DNA of 64,000 bases from Cytophagales bacterium (lineage in GTDB: Bacteria; Pseudomonadota; Gammaproteobacteria; Burkholderiales; Burkholderiaceae_C): assembly GCA_030054145.1 (NCBI GenBank), contig JASGCK010000004.1, forward strand, positions 194,521 to 258,520, given 5' to 3'. A program made the translations under genes and the position numbers. This document shows, piece after piece, positions 19,632 through 29,654 of this stretch (within the stretch, counting starts at the first letter, position 1; each line of letters begins with the position of its first letter). The notes beneath the pieces were generated by a model. That model was not told the origin of the DNA and made no database searches. It worked only from the letters and a program-made list of their open reading frames with translations.

Positions 19632-20408
19632 ATGAAAGCGGTTATCTTAGCTGGTGGTTTAGGCACTCGCATTAGCGAGGAAACATCTACTCGCCCTAAA
19701 CCCATGATCGAAATTGGCGGCAAGCCCATTCTGTGGCATATCCTGAAGCTGTACTCGCACCACGGCGTCAACGACTTTATCGTTTGCTGCGGATACAAAG
19801 GCTACGTGATCAAAGAATATTTCGCAAATTACTTTCTGCATATGTCGGACGTCACTTTCGATATGGCGAACAACTCGATGGAAGTTCACCAGCGTCATGC
19901 CGAGCCGTGGCGCGTCACACTAGTGGACACGGGCGACGAAACCATGACTGGCGGTCGCTTAAAACGAATTGACTCTTATGTGAAAGATGAAGAATCGTTT
20001 TGTATGACTTACGGCGATGGCGTGTCGGATATTGATATTTCCGCACTTATTGCGTTTCATAAAAAGAATAACACCCTCGCAACAGTCACCGCCACGCTAC
20101 CGCCTGGCCGCTTTGGCGCGATGGATATTCAGCCAGATGGCGCTGTTCGCTCTTTCGTGGAAAAGCCCAAAGGCGATGGCGTTCTCATCAATGGTGGCTT
20201 CTTTGTTTTGTCGCCCAAGGTCATTTCGCACATCAGCGACGACACGACAGTGTGGGAGCGCGAGCCACTCGAGCAATTAGCCCAATCCAATCAATTACGC
20301 GCGTTTGAGCACAGTGGTTTTTGGCAACCCATGGACACGCTACGCGATAAAAACTTGCTCGAAGACCTTTGGAACTCTGGCCGCGCGCCTTGGAAGGTCT
20401 GGGCGTGA
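19632..20408 (+). CDS. rfbF: glucose-1-phosphate cytidylyltransferase
   Basis: A 258-residue nucleotidyltransferase giving CDP-glucose from glucose-1-phosphate and CTP. The ATG at 19632 yields [30 protein letters not shown], the family signature. Also visible: [10 protein letters not shown] (metal-binding Asp) and GRFGAMDI. It is the first step of CDP-3,6-dideoxyhexose synthesis; rfbG and rfbH follow. The upstream in-frame ATG at 19593 lies inside gmd and is rejected. Its stop overlaps the rfbG start. Confidence 0.95.
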   Translation: MKAVILAGGLGTRISEETSTRPKPMIEIGGKPILWHILKLYSHHGVNDFIVCCGYKGYVIKEYFANYFLHMSDVTFDMANNSMEVHQRHAEPWRVTLVDTGDETMTGGRLKRIDSYVKDEESFCMTYGDGVSDIDISALIAFHKKNNTLATVTATLPPGRFGAMDIQPDGAVRSFVEKPKGDGVLINGGFFVLSPKVISHISDDTTVWEREPLEQLAQSNQLRAFEHSGFWQPMDTLRDKNLLEDLWNSGRAPWKVWA

Positions 20409-21502
20409 ACGCACAGTTTTGGCACGGAAAAAAAGTCTTTCTGACGGGCCATACAGGCTTCAAGGGCAGCTGGCTCTCGCTATGGCTACAAAGCCTAGGC
20501 GCAGAACTCACAGGTTTTGCCCTCGCACCGCCTACCAGCCCCAGTCTGTTTGAAGAAGCTGAGGTTGCCAAGGGCATGACGTCGCTCGTAGGCGATGTTC
20601 GCGACCTAACTGCCCTGCAAGCCGCACTCAATAAGGCTCAGCCCGAAATCGTCATTCACATGGCGGCGCAGCCTCTGGTGCGCTACTCCTACCAAAACCC
20701 CGTCGAAACCTATACCACCAACGTCATGGGAACGGTTCATTTACTGGAGTCCGTGCGCCACACCCCCAGCGTTCGCGCTGTGGTCAATGTCACTACCGAC
20801 AAGTGCTATGAGAACAAAGAATGGGCTTGGGGCTATCGCGAAAACGAACCCATGGGCGGCTTCGACCCCTATAGCAACAGCAAAGGCTGCTCCGAATTAG
20901 TCACCAGCAGCTACCGCAATTCGTTTTTTAAAGACTCAGGCGTTGCATTAGCAAGCGCAAGAGCAGGCAATGTGATTGGCGGTGGCGATTGGGCTGCAGA
21001 CCGCTTAGTCCCCGATATCTTGCGAGCGTTAGAACAAGGCCAGCCCGTCAGCATACGCAACCCGAATGCCATCCGTCCATGGCAGCATGTGCTAGAGCCG
21101 TTGTCTGGCTATTTGCAATTGGCCGAACAACTATTTGCTAGCAGAGGGCAAAGCTTTGCCGAAGCCTACAACTTTGGCCCCCGCGAAGAAGACGCCAAGC
21201 CCGTGCAGTGGATTGTCCAGAGCATATGCGCAGCATGGATTAAAGGGGGCAGCGCGGCCAAATGGGAGCAACAAGCAGGCGAGCATCCCCACGAAGCCCA
21301 CTACCTCAAACTCGATATTTCCAAAGCCAAAGCGCGTTTAGGCTGGCAGCCCAAATGGTCCCTTGATATCGCACTGGCTAAAATTGTTGAGTGGCATTTG
21401 GTCTATTTAGCTCAGAGCAGCGTGCACAACATGCGCTCAATCACACTCGATCAAATTGGTCAATACACACAAGCCACGCAAGGAGAAAGCACATCATGCT
21501 AG
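20405..21502 (+). CDS. rfbG: CDP-glucose 4,6-dehydratase
   Basis: A 365-residue SDR enzyme converting CDP-glucose to CDP-4-keto-6-deoxyglucose. I chose the GTG at 20405, which overlaps the rfbF stop (GTGA) and gives [24 protein letters not shown], the expected start. Visible: [13 protein letters not shown] (catalytic region), [11 protein letters not shown] (YxxxK) and [17 protein letters not shown]. The last 7 bases overlap the start of a small antitoxin-like gene. Confidence 0.94.
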   Translation: MNAQFWHGKKVFLTGHTGFKGSWLSLWLQSLGAELTGFALAPPTSPSLFEEAEVAKGMTSLVGDVRDLTALQAALNKAQPEIVIHMAAQPLVRYSYQNPVETYTTNVMGTVHLLESVRHTPSVRAVVNVTTDKCYENKEWAWGYRENEPMGGFDPYSNSKGCSELVTSSYRNSFFKDSGVALASARAGNVIGGGDWAADRLVPDILRALEQGQPVSIRNPNAIRPWQHVLEPLSGYLQLAEQLFASRGQSFAEAYNFGPREEDAKPVQWIVQSICAAWIKGGSAAKWEQQAGEHPHEAHYLKLDISKAKARLGWQPKWSLDIALAKIVEWHLVYLAQSSVHNMRSITLDQIGQYTQATQGESTSC

Positions 21503-21756
21503 CTATTCAATCACACTGCCACAATGGCAATATACAGCTCGCACAAGAAGGTATACCAGCTGATGCTGACGTTATCGTTTTGTTTTTAAGCAACCAAGTG
21601 GCAGCCAGCCACCCCACGGCAACCCCTTCAACTGCAAACAATTTTTTACAAGGTTTGAGTCCTGAGCAACGCGCTGCACTCGTGATGCAAAGCCAAACAG
21701 GTTTTGCACAAGCCGTCTTACTCGATCCTGCGGAAGACTGCTGGGATACTATTTAG
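21496..21756 (+). CDS. small antitoxin-like protein
   Basis: An 86-residue protein beginning inside the last codons of rfbG. Its N-terminal 30 residues follow the pattern G-x-I-x-L-x(5)-P-x(5)-VIVLFL seen in small antitoxins placed upstream of MazF/PemK or PIN toxins; the acidic C-terminus ends DPAEDCWDTI. The next gene, 12 bases downstream, starts with a PemK/MazF-like domain, which supports an antitoxin role. The middle part is low complexity (Ala, Thr, Ser, Pro). I do not recognise a named family. Confidence 0.6.
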   Translation: MLAIQSHCHNGNIQLAQEGIPADADVIVLFLSNQVAASHPTATPSTANNFLQGLSPEQRAALVMQSQTGFAQAVLLDPAEDCWDTI

Positions 21757-21768
21757 ACGCTACAGCCC

Positions 21769-23394
21769 ATGAATTCAGTAAGCTCCGTAAAACAAGGCGG
21801 CATTTATATGCTGCCATTCCCGTACAGCGATTTCAGCCGCAACAAATTAAGGCCAGCGCTTGCATTAACGCCGCCAGATGCCTACGAAGATGTCAACTTT
21901 GCCTTCATTACCTCCAAAGAACCTGAAGTAGGAGCCAAACGATTGGTGCTGGGTGAAGCAGATTTTCAAGGCACTCCACTGCCCGTGAAAAGCTATGTTC
22001 GTATAGAAAAAACAATGCTGTTAAGCCAGCGCTTGGCTACTCGGCAAGTTGCACTGCTAACCTCCAAGGCATTGCAATTCATTTTGCGCCAAGCCATCAA
22101 CAAACAAGTGACCGAATTCTCCGCCGTGGCACTTGCCCCCACGCCCTTCATACCGAAAACATCCCTAGTCCCGCCATCGGGCAAACTATTAGACTCCAAA
22201 GAGTTAGAGTTCATGGTCGATGCCAGCCTAGACGGCTGGCTGACCACAGGACGCTTCAATGCCGAATTCGAGAAAAAGCTTGCGGCTTTCATCGGTATCA
22301 AGCACCTCATTACTGTCAACTCAGGCTCGTCGGCCAACTTGGTCGCGTTTAGCACACTCACCTCCCCCAAGCTGGGCAACAGAGCCATCCAAAAAGGCGA
22401 CGAAGTCATTGGCGTAGCCGCAGGCTTTCCCACCACCGTCAACCCCATCTTGCAATTTGGTGCAGTGCCCGTCTTTGTTGACGTTGACAGACTCACCCAC
22501 AACATCGACGCCAGCAAAATTGAGGCCGCTATCAGCCCTAAAACCAAAGCCATCATGCTGGCGCACAGTCTGGGCAACCCGTTTAATTTAGACGTTGTCA
22601 CGGCTATTTGCAAAAAACACAATCTGTGGTTAGTTGAAGATTGCTGCGACGCACTGGGCACCACGTACCGCGGACAAATGGTCGGCACCTTTGGCGACAT
22701 TGGTACGCTGAGCTTCTACCCTGCGCATCACATCACCATGGGCGAAGGCGGCGCGGTGTTTACCAACAACGATGAGCTGAAATTGATTGCAGAGTCCTTC
22801 CGCGACTGGGGACGCGACTGCTACTGCCCGCCTGGCAAAGACAACACCTGTAGCAAGCGGTTTTGCTGGACAAAAAAAGAGCTAGGCGGCGACCTGCCAG
22901 ACGGCTACGACCATAAATACACCTATAGCCACCTAGGCTACAACCTCAAGATTACCGATATGCAAGCCGCCTGCGGCTTGGCGCAGCTAGAAAAAGCACC
23001 TCAGTTTATTCAGGCACGAAAAGACAACTACACCTTCCTCAAAGCACGCCTCCAATCTTGCGAAGCGTTTTTAGACTTGCCAGAACCAACCGAGCACTCT
23101 GATCCCTCGTGGTTCGGCTTTCCCATTACGCTGAAAGAAAACTGTCCTGTCTCACGACTTGATTTACTGACTTACCTTGATCAAGAAAAAGTCGGAACAC
23201 GCTTACTCTTTGCTGGTAACTTGACGCGTCAGCCCTATATGGCGGGTGCGCATTACCGCGTTAGCGGCGACCTTACCAATACCGATCGCGTGATGAACAG
23301 CACGTTTTGGATTGGCGTGCAGCCCGCGCTAACCAAAGAGATGCTGGAATATGCGGTGAGCAAAATTGAGTCTTACTTGGGCGTGAATTTTTAA
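21769..23394 (+). CDS. rfbH: PemK/MazF-like domain fused to CDP-4-keto-6-deoxyglucose 3-dehydratase (RfbH)
   Basis: A 541-residue protein with two unrelated domains in one frame. Residues about 6-108 read as a PemK/MazF-like toxin ([20 protein letters not shown] with R28, FAFITS with T48, and [16 protein letters not shown]). Residues about 108-541 are Rfb[50 protein letters not shown] (His in place of the PLP lysine, as in this radical-type dehydratase) and an exact C-X57-C-X1-C-X7-C [2Fe-2S] pattern. RfbH removes the C3 hydroxyl together with an RfbI/E3-type reductase, which is not seen here. RfbH is normally about 430 residues and has no toxin domain. Confidence 0.9.
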   Translation: MNSVSSVKQGGIYMLPFPYSDFSRNKLRPALALTPPDAYEDVNFAFITSKEPEVGAKRLVLGEADFQGTPLPVKSYVRIEKTMLLSQRLATRQVALLTSKALQFILRQAINKQVTEFSAVALAPTPFIPKTSLVPPSGKLLDSKELEFMVDASLDGWLTTGRFNAEFEKKLAAFIGIKHLITVNSGSSANLVAFSTLTSPKLGNRAIQKGDEVIGVAAGFPTTVNPILQFGAVPVFVDVDRLTHNIDASKIEAAISPKTKAIMLAHSLGNPFNLDVVTAICKKHNLWLVEDCCDALGTTYRGQMVGTFGDIGTLSFYPAHHITMGEGGAVFTNNDELKLIAESFRDWGRDCYCPPGKDNTCSKRFCWTKKELGGDLPDGYDHKYTYSHLGYNLKITDMQAACGLAQLEKAPQFIQARKDNYTFLKARLQSCEAFLDLPEPTEHSDPSWFGFPITLKENCPVSRLDLLTYLDQEKVGTRLLFAGNLTRQPYMAGAHYRVSGDLTNTDRVMNSTFWIGVQPALTKEMLEYAVSKIESYLGVNF

Positions 23395-23410
23395 CCCTTC
23401 ATAATTGAAA

Positions 23411-24229
23411 ATGAATCCCCCGCAAACAAGCTTTGAAAGCAAAAAACTGCGTCAAACCGTACTGAATATGGCTTATTCAGGCTCAACAGTTCACATCGGT
23501 TGTGCGTTTTCCATCATTGAGCTTTTAGCTGTGCTTTATCGCTCACATCTACGTTATCCAAGCAACAACCCTCGTGCCATCAATCGTGACTATTTGGTTC
23601 TTAGCAAAGGACACGGGGTCATGGCGCAGTACGCATGTATGCGCGAGTTAGGCTGGCTGAGGGATGCAGCATTCTCTGGGTACTTTGCCGATGGCAGTGA
23701 CCTCAAAGGACTCGCTGACTCGCGCATATCTGGTTTAGAAGCAACCACAGGCTCACTGGGCCATGGTCTCTCTGTCGCAGTCGGTATGGCGATGGGAGCA
23801 AAACTGCGGGGCACCGATCAAAAAACCTATGCCATTGTTGGTGACGGAGAAATTAATGAAGGCCCTATTTGGGAAGGGGCCCTATTCGCAGCGCACCATG
23901 AGTTAAAAAACTTTATGCTGATTGTTGATGAAAATGGATTTCAAGCTATGGGTAAAACCGATGATGTTCTCAAGCTAGGATCAATTCATGAGAAATTTAA
24001 GAGTTTTGGCTTTGAAACTCTTACGATTGATGGACACAACGAAGCCGCAATTCATGATGCCATCAGCTCACTATGGGCAAGCGCTTCTACCCAGCCCAAA
24101 GCAATCATTGCAAAAACGGTAAAAGGCAAAGGTGTCCCATTTATGGAGCACAATAATATGTGGCACTACACAAGACTCAATGCTGAAACCTATGCAAAAG
24201 CTATGTCAGCCGTGGCAGGAGGTGCCTAG
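23411..24229 (+). CDS. transketolase-like protein, N-terminal (ThDP-binding) subunit
   Basis: A 272-residue split-transketolase subunit. Visible: LSKGHGVMAQYA, ATTGSLGHGLSVAVGMA and the ThDP/Mg motif GDGEINEGPIWEGALFAAHH. Split transketolases in sugar loci can transfer a two-carbon ketol unit. The gene sits 16 bases after rfbH and is followed directly by the matching C-terminal subunit, so both probably act on a product of the CDP-dideoxysugar branch. A central-metabolism role cannot be excluded, but the context argues against it. Confidence 0.88.
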   Translation: MNPPQTSFESKKLRQTVLNMAYSGSTVHIGCAFSIIELLAVLYRSHLRYPSNNPRAINRDYLVLSKGHGVMAQYACMRELGWLRDAAFSGYFADGSDLKGLADSRISGLEATTGSLGHGLSVAVGMAMGAKLRGTDQKTYAIVGDGEINEGPIWEGALFAAHHELKNFMLIVDENGFQAMGKTDDVLKLGSIHEKFKSFGFETLTIDGHNEAAIHDAISSLWASASTQPKAIIAKTVKGKGVPFMEHNNMWHYTRLNAETYAKAMSAVAGGA

Positions 24230-24230
24230 G

Positions 24231-25151
24231 ATGAGGAATGCATTTTCTGACACCTTGGTGCGCCTAGCCAAAGCAGATCCAAACGTGCTATTGCTCACAG
24301 GCGATCATGGCTACGCATTGTTCGATGACTTCAGGCGCGAGTGCCCTAGCCAATACATTAATGCAGGCATTGCCGAGCAAAACATGGTTGGAATGGCTGC
24401 AGGTCTAGCAAAAACGGGGTTTAGGCCGTTCGTCTATGGACTTAGCGCCTTTGTTCCCGTGCGTGTCATAGAGCAAATAAAGCTTGATGTGACGCACGAC
24501 CAGTTACCTGTCGTTTTTATTGGAGATGGTGCGGGATTTGTTTATAGCCATTTAGGTACTAGTCACCAGTCAACAGAAGACATTGCTTGCACCAGAGCTG
24601 TCCCGCACTTAACCGTTTATTCGCCAGCAGATCGTCACGAAGTTGCAGTGTGTATGAATTTAGCTTATCAATCGCGCGGCGCTGTCTATTTGCGAATGGG
24701 GAAGTCGGATTTAGGGGATGTTCACTCATCAGCAATCTCACCGCACATCGGGGAACTTATCAAGATTAAGAATGGCTCCTTAAATAGTGGGCTGAGCTTT
24801 ATTGCGACAGGCTCGATGGCTCGACGCGCTCAAAAAATTGCGGAACACAACTACACCGACGCATCGGTCTGGAGTGCGCCATTTATCAAACCAATTAACA
24901 CGCAACAAGTAATTTCTATCTGCAAAGAAAACAAAATCCTAATTATTTTAGAAGAGCATTCAACCTTTGCTGGTCTTGGCTCTGTGATTGCTGAAATTGC
25001 CTCAGAGTTTTCACCAATAAAAATACTGCGTATCGGAACTAAAGACCGATTTTCAGAGAATTGTGGTAGCTATGAATACTTGCTCAAAGAACATGAGCTA
25101 GATGAGACATCAATTATCAAAAAGATAAGCGCCTTTTTGACCTTAAATTAA
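24231..25151 (+). CDS. transketolase-like protein, C-terminal subunit
   Basis: A 306-residue partner carrying the pyrimidine-binding and C-terminal transketolase domains: QYINAGIAEQNMVGMAAGLAKTG (catalytic Glu), HQSTEDIACTRAVP and an EEHSTFAGLGSVIAE segment. I chose the ATG at 24231, which has AGGAGG 8 bases upstream and lies one base after the previous stop; the open frame further upstream is inside the preceding gene. Length and domain split match DXS/TK-type two-subunit enzymes. Confidence 0.88.
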   Translation: MRNAFSDTLVRLAKADPNVLLLTGDHGYALFDDFRRECPSQYINAGIAEQNMVGMAAGLAKTGFRPFVYGLSAFVPVRVIEQIKLDVTHDQLPVVFIGDGAGFVYSHLGTSHQSTEDIACTRAVPHLTVYSPADRHEVAVCMNLAYQSRGAVYLRMGKSDLGDVHSSAISPHIGELIKIKNGSLNSGLSFIATGSMARRAQKIAEHNYTDASVWSAPFIKPINTQQVISICKENKILIILEEHSTFAGLGSVIAEIASEFSPIKILRIGTKDRFSENCGSYEYLLKEHELDETSIIKKISAFLTLN

Positions 25152-25153
25152 TT

Positions 25154-26086
25154 ATGCGAATAGCTATTTTTGGAGCGACAAGCGAAATAGCAAAAGATTT
25201 AATACTATCTTTTGCTAGCAGCGCCTTCCACCAGTTAATACTATTTGCACGTCGTCCTGAAGTCGTTACTCAATGGCTAACGACAGTAGGCCTACACGAT
25301 ATCTATGGTGCGCATACCTTTAACGAATTTAAAAATTCTGATCACTACGATGTCATTATTAATTTTGTGGGGGTTGGAAATCCAGCGAAGACCGCCATAC
25401 TTGGTGCTGGGATATTCGAGATCACATATCGATATGATGATTTGGCACTTCAATACGTTTCACTACATCCCAAGTGCAAATATTTATTTTTAAGCAGTGG
25501 CGCCGCCTACTGCTCTACTTTTGAAGAACCTGCCGACGAAAACACGAAAACAAACCTCGACATCAATCACATCAAGCCTCAAGATTGGTATGGTGTTGCC
25601 AAACTGTATGCAGAGTGTCGACATCGTGCTCTATCGCATTTACCACTTGTGGATATTCGCATTTTTAATTATTTCTGTCATACACAAGACATGAGTGCTC
25701 GGTTCTTAATCACTGACATGATTAGAGCCATTAAAAATAAATCAACGCTGGAGACTTCCCCGCATTCCATAACTCGGGATTACCTGCATCCTACAGATTT
25801 TCATCAGCTTATCGAATTAATTTTGACTGCCCCTGCTTGCAATACCGCTGTTGATTGCTATAGCCAACAACCTATAGCCAAATTACATTTGTTAGAAATC
25901 ATGCAAAAAGAGTTTGGCTTAATCTACAAAGTTGTGAGTTCCAATCAAGGTATTGTCGCTACTGGAAATAAGCCCAATTACTTTTCTAAAAATAAGCAAG
26001 CGGCCCATGACTTTCTGTATGCTCCCGCTTACAGCTCTGAATCTGGGCTTATTGAACAAACACGTCTTAGTCTCGGTATTCAATAA
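25154..26086 (+). CDS. NAD(P)-dependent sugar epimerase/reductase (SDR)
   Basis: A 310-residue extended-SDR protein. The N-terminus MRIAIFGATSEIAKDLI is a modified Rossmann G-x-x-x-x-G motif; LFLSSGAAYC gives the catalytic Ser and WYGVAKLYAE the YxxxK pair. It begins 2 bases after the transketolase gene and probably acts next on the same nucleotide sugar, for example as a ketone reductase. The base composition turns AT-rich from here on, which hints at a separate origin. Substrate unknown. Confidence 0.78.
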   Translation: MRIAIFGATSEIAKDLILSFASSAFHQLILFARRPEVVTQWLTTVGLHDIYGAHTFNEFKNSDHYDVIINFVGVGNPAKTAILGAGIFEITYRYDDLALQYVSLHPKCKYLFLSSGAAYCSTFEEPADENTKTNLDINHIKPQDWYGVAKLYAECRHRALSHLPLVDIRIFNYFCHTQDMSARFLITDMIRAIKNKSTLETSPHSITRDYLHPTDFHQLIELILTAPACNTAVDCYSQQPIAKLHLLEIMQKEFGLIYKVVSSNQGIVATGNKPNYFSKNKQAAHDFLYAPAYSSESGLIEQTRLSLGIQ

Positions 26087-26128
26087 TTTTCCTCATCTCT
26101 TTTTTCTAACTAAATAATTATCACAAAT

Positions 26129-26947
26129 ATGTTAACACTGGCAATACCAACTTATAACAGAAAATCTTTTTTAGTTGACTTATTAAATTCAATTGAAAAA
26201 AATGTATCGATTTTAAATAAAAATCTTTTCGAGGTGTGGATTGTTGACAATGATAGCACTGATGGAACTGGAAATATTGAAAATAATTTCACTTTTAATT
26301 TAAAATATATAAAAAATGACAGCAATATTGGCTGTAATAAAAACATCAATAAATGTTACACAACCCCTAAAACTCCATACATTTGGGTTATCGGTGATGA
26401 CGAAATATTACCGATTGGTTCAATAGACAAAATATTGTCATTAATAATAACTGAAAAACCCGGATTAATCATAAATAAAATACAAGGACACCGTACACTT
26501 TCTGACATCCCAGAAGTATTTCCTAGCTACCAATCATTTGCACATTATGCAGATTATGTTAATCCCTATTTATTAATATATCACTCATACATTTCTGCGA
26601 ACATCATAAGAAATGATTGCTACGATGAATTATTTCATGATAAAATGCACCATAGTTTATATGATTGGTTTCATGCAATTACCAGTAGACTCATTGAAAA
26701 TAAATCTAAAATATGCTTTACATCAAATCCTAATTTGATTGTTCGTGCAACTAGAGCACCCTCGTCTGAACATCTTAGTCAAGATGCAAGAAATAAATTT
26801 CATGTTGAAACCTGCAATGCTCAGGTAGATTATTTAAATTGGATTAAAAACACCATTAACTTAGTAAACATCAATCCACAAGATACAGTTTCAATTTATG
26901 AACAAACTTGTTTAAAATATCATTTAAATTACCAATTAGAAAAATGA
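26129..26947 (+). CDS. family 2 glycosyltransferase
   Basis: A 272-residue GT2 enzyme: MLTLAIPTYNRKSFLVDLLNS at the N-terminus, IVDNDSTDGTG, then VIGDDEILP as the metal-binding site. The gene is strikingly AT-rich (Asn, Ile and Lys heavy), unlike the housekeeping genes around the locus, as is usual for recently acquired O-antigen genes. The stop overlaps the next glycosyltransferase start (ATGA). Confidence 0.82.
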   Translation: MLTLAIPTYNRKSFLVDLLNSIEKNVSILNKNLFEVWIVDNDSTDGTGNIENNFTFNLKYIKNDSNIGCNKNINKCYTTPKTPYIWVIGDDEILPIGSIDKILSLIITEKPGLIINKIQGHRTLSDIPEVFPSYQSFAHYADYVNPYLLIYHSYISANIIRNDCYDELFHDKMHHSLYDWFHAITSRLIENKSKICFTSNPNLIVRATRAPSSEHLSQDARNKFHVETCNAQVDYLNWIKNTINLVNINPQDTVSIYEQTCLKYHLNYQLEK

Positions 26948-27618
26948 TTCCTTTTCTCACCATCATTACACCAACGATTGGACGATCATCCTTAAATAAA
27001 TTAATTGATAGCATTGAGTCACAAACAATCCATGCAGCAACTCATCATTTAGTGATGTGGGATGATTATCGTACGCCAGGTGCATCAGATCCATTAACAT
27101 ATAACTCAAAATTAAGACAGTCGATAGTGCTTAATGGCAATTTAGGAAAAAATGGTGATGCGCCTGGTTCCCCTCTACGTGCTATCGGATTAATGGCAGC
27201 AAATACACCTTGGGTAACATTCGCTGATGATGATGTGTGGTGGGATAGGTATCATGTTGAAAAAATACTTGAAGCTATTGACTCAAGTAAAGCAAATTGG
27301 GGCAGCACACATCGCCATATCTGGCAGTCCGAATCAGAATACATAGGTGTGGATCGTTTCGAGTCTGTCGGCGATTCGGCATCGCGTGCTGTACCTTACG
27401 AGATGTGTGATGGCAACACGATGGTGTTTAGACGTGAACTGGGCGTGATGGCCGCACACCTTTACAGAAATACAACGAACTATGACGATGATCGATTGAT
27501 GTATAGCTATTTAAAGGCCAATGGCGGGCAACGTGCTTCAATTGAAAGCGCAACCATCCATCAAATTTGTCCAGAAAAGCTGATTCCGTTTTTTAAATCT
27601 CATTGTTCGGGCAACTAA
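26944..27618 (+). CDS. glycosyltransferase-like protein (GT2 fold)
   Basis: A 224-residue protein with a GT2-like layout: PFLTIITPTIGRSSLNKLIDS, then TFADDDVWWDRYHVEKIL as a DDD metal site, and a C-terminal EMCDGNTMVFRRELG plus DDDRLMYSYL region. The ATG at 26944 overlaps the previous stop, supporting this start. Composition is intermediate between the AT-rich upstream gene and the rest. Probably adds one sugar of the repeat unit. Confidence 0.75.
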   Translation: MIPFLTIITPTIGRSSLNKLIDSIESQTIHAATHHLVMWDDYRTPGASDPLTYNSKLRQSIVLNGNLGKNGDAPGSPLRAIGLMAANTPWVTFADDDVWWDRYHVEKILEAIDSSKANWGSTHRHIWQSESEYIGVDRFESVGDSASRAVPYEMCDGNTMVFRRELGVMAAHLYRNTTNYDDDRLMYSYLKANGGQRASIESATIHQICPEKLIPFFKSHCSGN

Positions 27619-27652
27619 TTGGTCATCCCTGCAAAATTCAATTTCAAGCTCC

Positions 27653-27865
27653 TCATATCCCGTGCGCCAACGGTGCGATCAGCCGAGCAGGCATCAAAGG
27701 CAGCAATAAAAAATCAATTCCCCTGCACAGCGCATAAAAAATCGGGCGCAAAGAAAGCCAGTCTAGGGCTTTGATGCCCTTAGCCACAATAACCCTCATC
27801 AGCCAGCGAATGTTGTACCCTGCCGCGCACAGCACCGCGTGGAGCGGTAAAATCAGTTTCAACAC
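27653..27865 (-). mobile_element. IS5-like transposase C-terminal remnant
   Basis: A 70-codon frame whose N-terminal part (LHAVLCAAGYNIRWLMR) matches the C-terminal end of IS5-family DDE transposases; the catalytic domains and both IS ends are absent. The 3' part (GIKALDWLSLRPIF...) resembles a second remnant near 63.1 kb. It fills the 269-base gap between the glycosyltransferases and the epimerase gene and marks an old insertion at the edge of the AT-rich segment. Confidence 0.7.
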
Positions 27866-27887
27866 ATTAGAACAAAAGAGAACAACA

Positions 27888-28745
27888 ATGGAAACGCAGA
27901 AAGAGAGAGAGCAAGTCCTATGCCATAAACAAAAAGTTATGGTTAGTGGCGCAACAGGGTTTGTTGGCGGACACGTAATAAAAGAACTTGTCGAAAAAGG
28001 CTATGAAGTTTTTGCGCTTGTGCGAGATTTAGAAAAAGCATCTTCTATCGCCGCTCTAAAAAATGCCACACATTTACATTTTGATATCACAAAACCAAAT
28101 GTGAAAATGTCATTACCAAGCGATGCTATTTTCATACATTGCGCTTGGGGAAATGTTAGAGACACACTTTCACGTAAACATATTGAAGAACACCTAATCA
28201 ACAACTATCTCACTATAAAAAATATTGTTGAATACGGAATAAAAAAAATACTAATAACAGGAACTTGCTACGAATACGGACTTCAATATGGCCCATTAAA
28301 ACCAAGTTCACCTACGCTACCTAACACGCCATATGCCATAGCAAAGGACACATTACATAAATCACTTAGAGTCCTTCAATCTAAAACACACTTCGAGCTA
28401 ATATGGGCTCGACTTTTTTATATGTATGGCGAAGGGCAAGATGAAAAAAGTGTTGTATCTCTATTTGATAGAGCTTTAGCTAATGGCGACACCGACTTCA
28501 ATATGTCGTACGGTGAGCAGCTATTTGATTACTTGCCTGTTGAAGTAGTAGCAACAAAAATCATAAATCTACTTTCTCACAAAGGCGGAACATTTAATGT
28601 GTGTAGTGGGACGCCAATATCTTTGCGAAGACTGCTTGAAAATAGAGCGAAAGCGGCTGATAAAAATATCAAACTCAACTTAGGGTTTTATGAATACAGA
28701 AAACAGGATGCTTTAGCTATTTGGGGCATTACTGATTCAGACTAA
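27888..28745 (+). CDS. NAD-dependent epimerase/dehydratase (nucleotide-sugar reductase-like)
   Basis: A 285-residue extended SDR. I chose the ATG at 27888: it gives [11 protein letters not shown] followed by [16 protein letters not shown] (Rossmann motif); the longer frame upstream runs through the IS remnant. [11 protein letters not shown] holds the catalytic Thr and [12 protein letters not shown] the YxxxK pair. It resembles reductases that finish dTDP- or CDP-6-deoxy sugars (abequose or talose type), so it might complete the 3,6-dideoxy sugar made by RfbFGH; that is inference. It is AT-rich, and its stop overlaps convergent galU by 4 bases. Confidence 0.75.
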   Translation: METQKEREQVLCHKQKVMVSGATGFVGGHVIKELVEKGYEVFALVRDLEKASSIAALKNATHLHFDITKPNVKMSLPSDAIFIHCAWGNVRDTLSRKHIEEHLINNYLTIKNIVEYGIKKILITGTCYEYGLQYGPLKPSSPTLPNTPYAIAKDTLHKSLRVLQSKTHFELIWARLFYMYGEGQDEKSVVSLFDRALANGDTDFNMSYGEQLFDYLPVEVVATKIINLLSHKGGTFNVCSGTPISLRRLLENRAKAADKNIKLNLGFYEYRKQDALAIWGITDSD

Positions 28746-29647
28746 TTGTTTGAGACATTTTTCAGATAGTTCTGAAATATTTCTTTCGTCTCAGGATGCT
28801 TAAGCCCACAAGCCACGGTCGCCTGCAAATACCCCAGCTTCGATCCGCAATCATAGCGCGTCCCTGAAAACCGATTCGCGATCACCGCTTGGTCTTTCAG
28901 CATGGCGGCAATCGCGTCGGTGAGCTGCAACTCGCCGCCCGCACCGGGCTTGATTTTTTCAATATAGCCAAAAATTTCAGGTGCCAAAATATAGCGCCCC
29001 ACTACTGCTAAAGTACTAGGCGCAACCTCTGGCTTTGGTTTTTCTACGATGCCCGTCACGGTTTCGTTTAAATCATCTAGCGCCGTGGTGGACACAATTC
29101 CATAGCTTGCGGTTTGGCTACGCTCCACGTTTTGCACCGCCAATACGCTGGCTCCCGCGTGCGTTTGATAGGCTCTCACCATTTCACTCAAAGCGCCCTC
29201 GCCGCCTTGTTTAGGGTCAATAAAGTCATCAGGCAAGATAACCGCGAACGGCTCGTCACCTACCAGAGCTTTAGCCATCAGCACCGCGTGCCCAAGGCCC
29301 AGCGGCTCGGACTGGCGCGTATAGCTAAAACTCACGCCCTTGGGTGAGGTGGCTCTTGCAATCGCAAGTAGCTCATGCTTACCGCGCGCCTCTAATTCAG
29401 TCTCTAACTCATAAGCTTTATCGAAATGATCTTCGATGCTTCGCTTGGTGCGCCCTGTCACAAAAATAATATCCGTGATGCCTGCCGCAATGGCCTCTTC
29501 GACCGCGTATTGAATGAGCGGCTTATCCACAATCGGTAGCATCTCTTTGGCGATGGCCTTGGTTGCAGGAAGAAAACGGCTGCCCATTCCAGCGACAGGG
29601 AAAACGGCCTTACGAATCGGTTTGGCGGGCTGGGTGATGTATGTCAT
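28742..29647 (-). CDS. galU: UTP-glucose-1-phosphate uridylyltransferase
   Basis: A 301-residue enzyme making UDP-glucose. Visible: [31 protein letters not shown] (nucleotide loop, quoted in two parts: [20 protein letters not shown]) and [11 protein letters not shown]. The start at 29647 gives [17 protein letters not shown]; the frame is open upstream but that part overlaps the patatin gene. UDP-glucose is the natural donor for HMW1C-type transferases and feeds surface glycans, so its position beside the glycan locus fits. Convergent with the epimerase gene. Confidence 0.95.
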   Translation of the reverse strand: MTYITQPAKPIRKAVFPVAGMGSRFLPATKAIAKEMLPIVDKPLIQYAVEEAIAAGITDIIFVTGRTKRSIEDHFDKAYELETELEARGKHELLAIARATSPKGVSFSYTRQSEPLGLGHAVLMAKALVGDEPFAVILPDDFIDPKQGGEGALSEMVRAYQTHAGASVLAVQNVERSQTASYGIVSTTALDDLNETVTGIVEKPKPEVAPSTLAVVGRYILAPEIFGYIEKIKPGAGGELQLTDAIAAMLKDQAVIANRFSGTRYDCGSKLGYLQATVACGLKHPETKEIFQNYLKNVSNN

Positions 29648-29654
29648 AAAAAAA

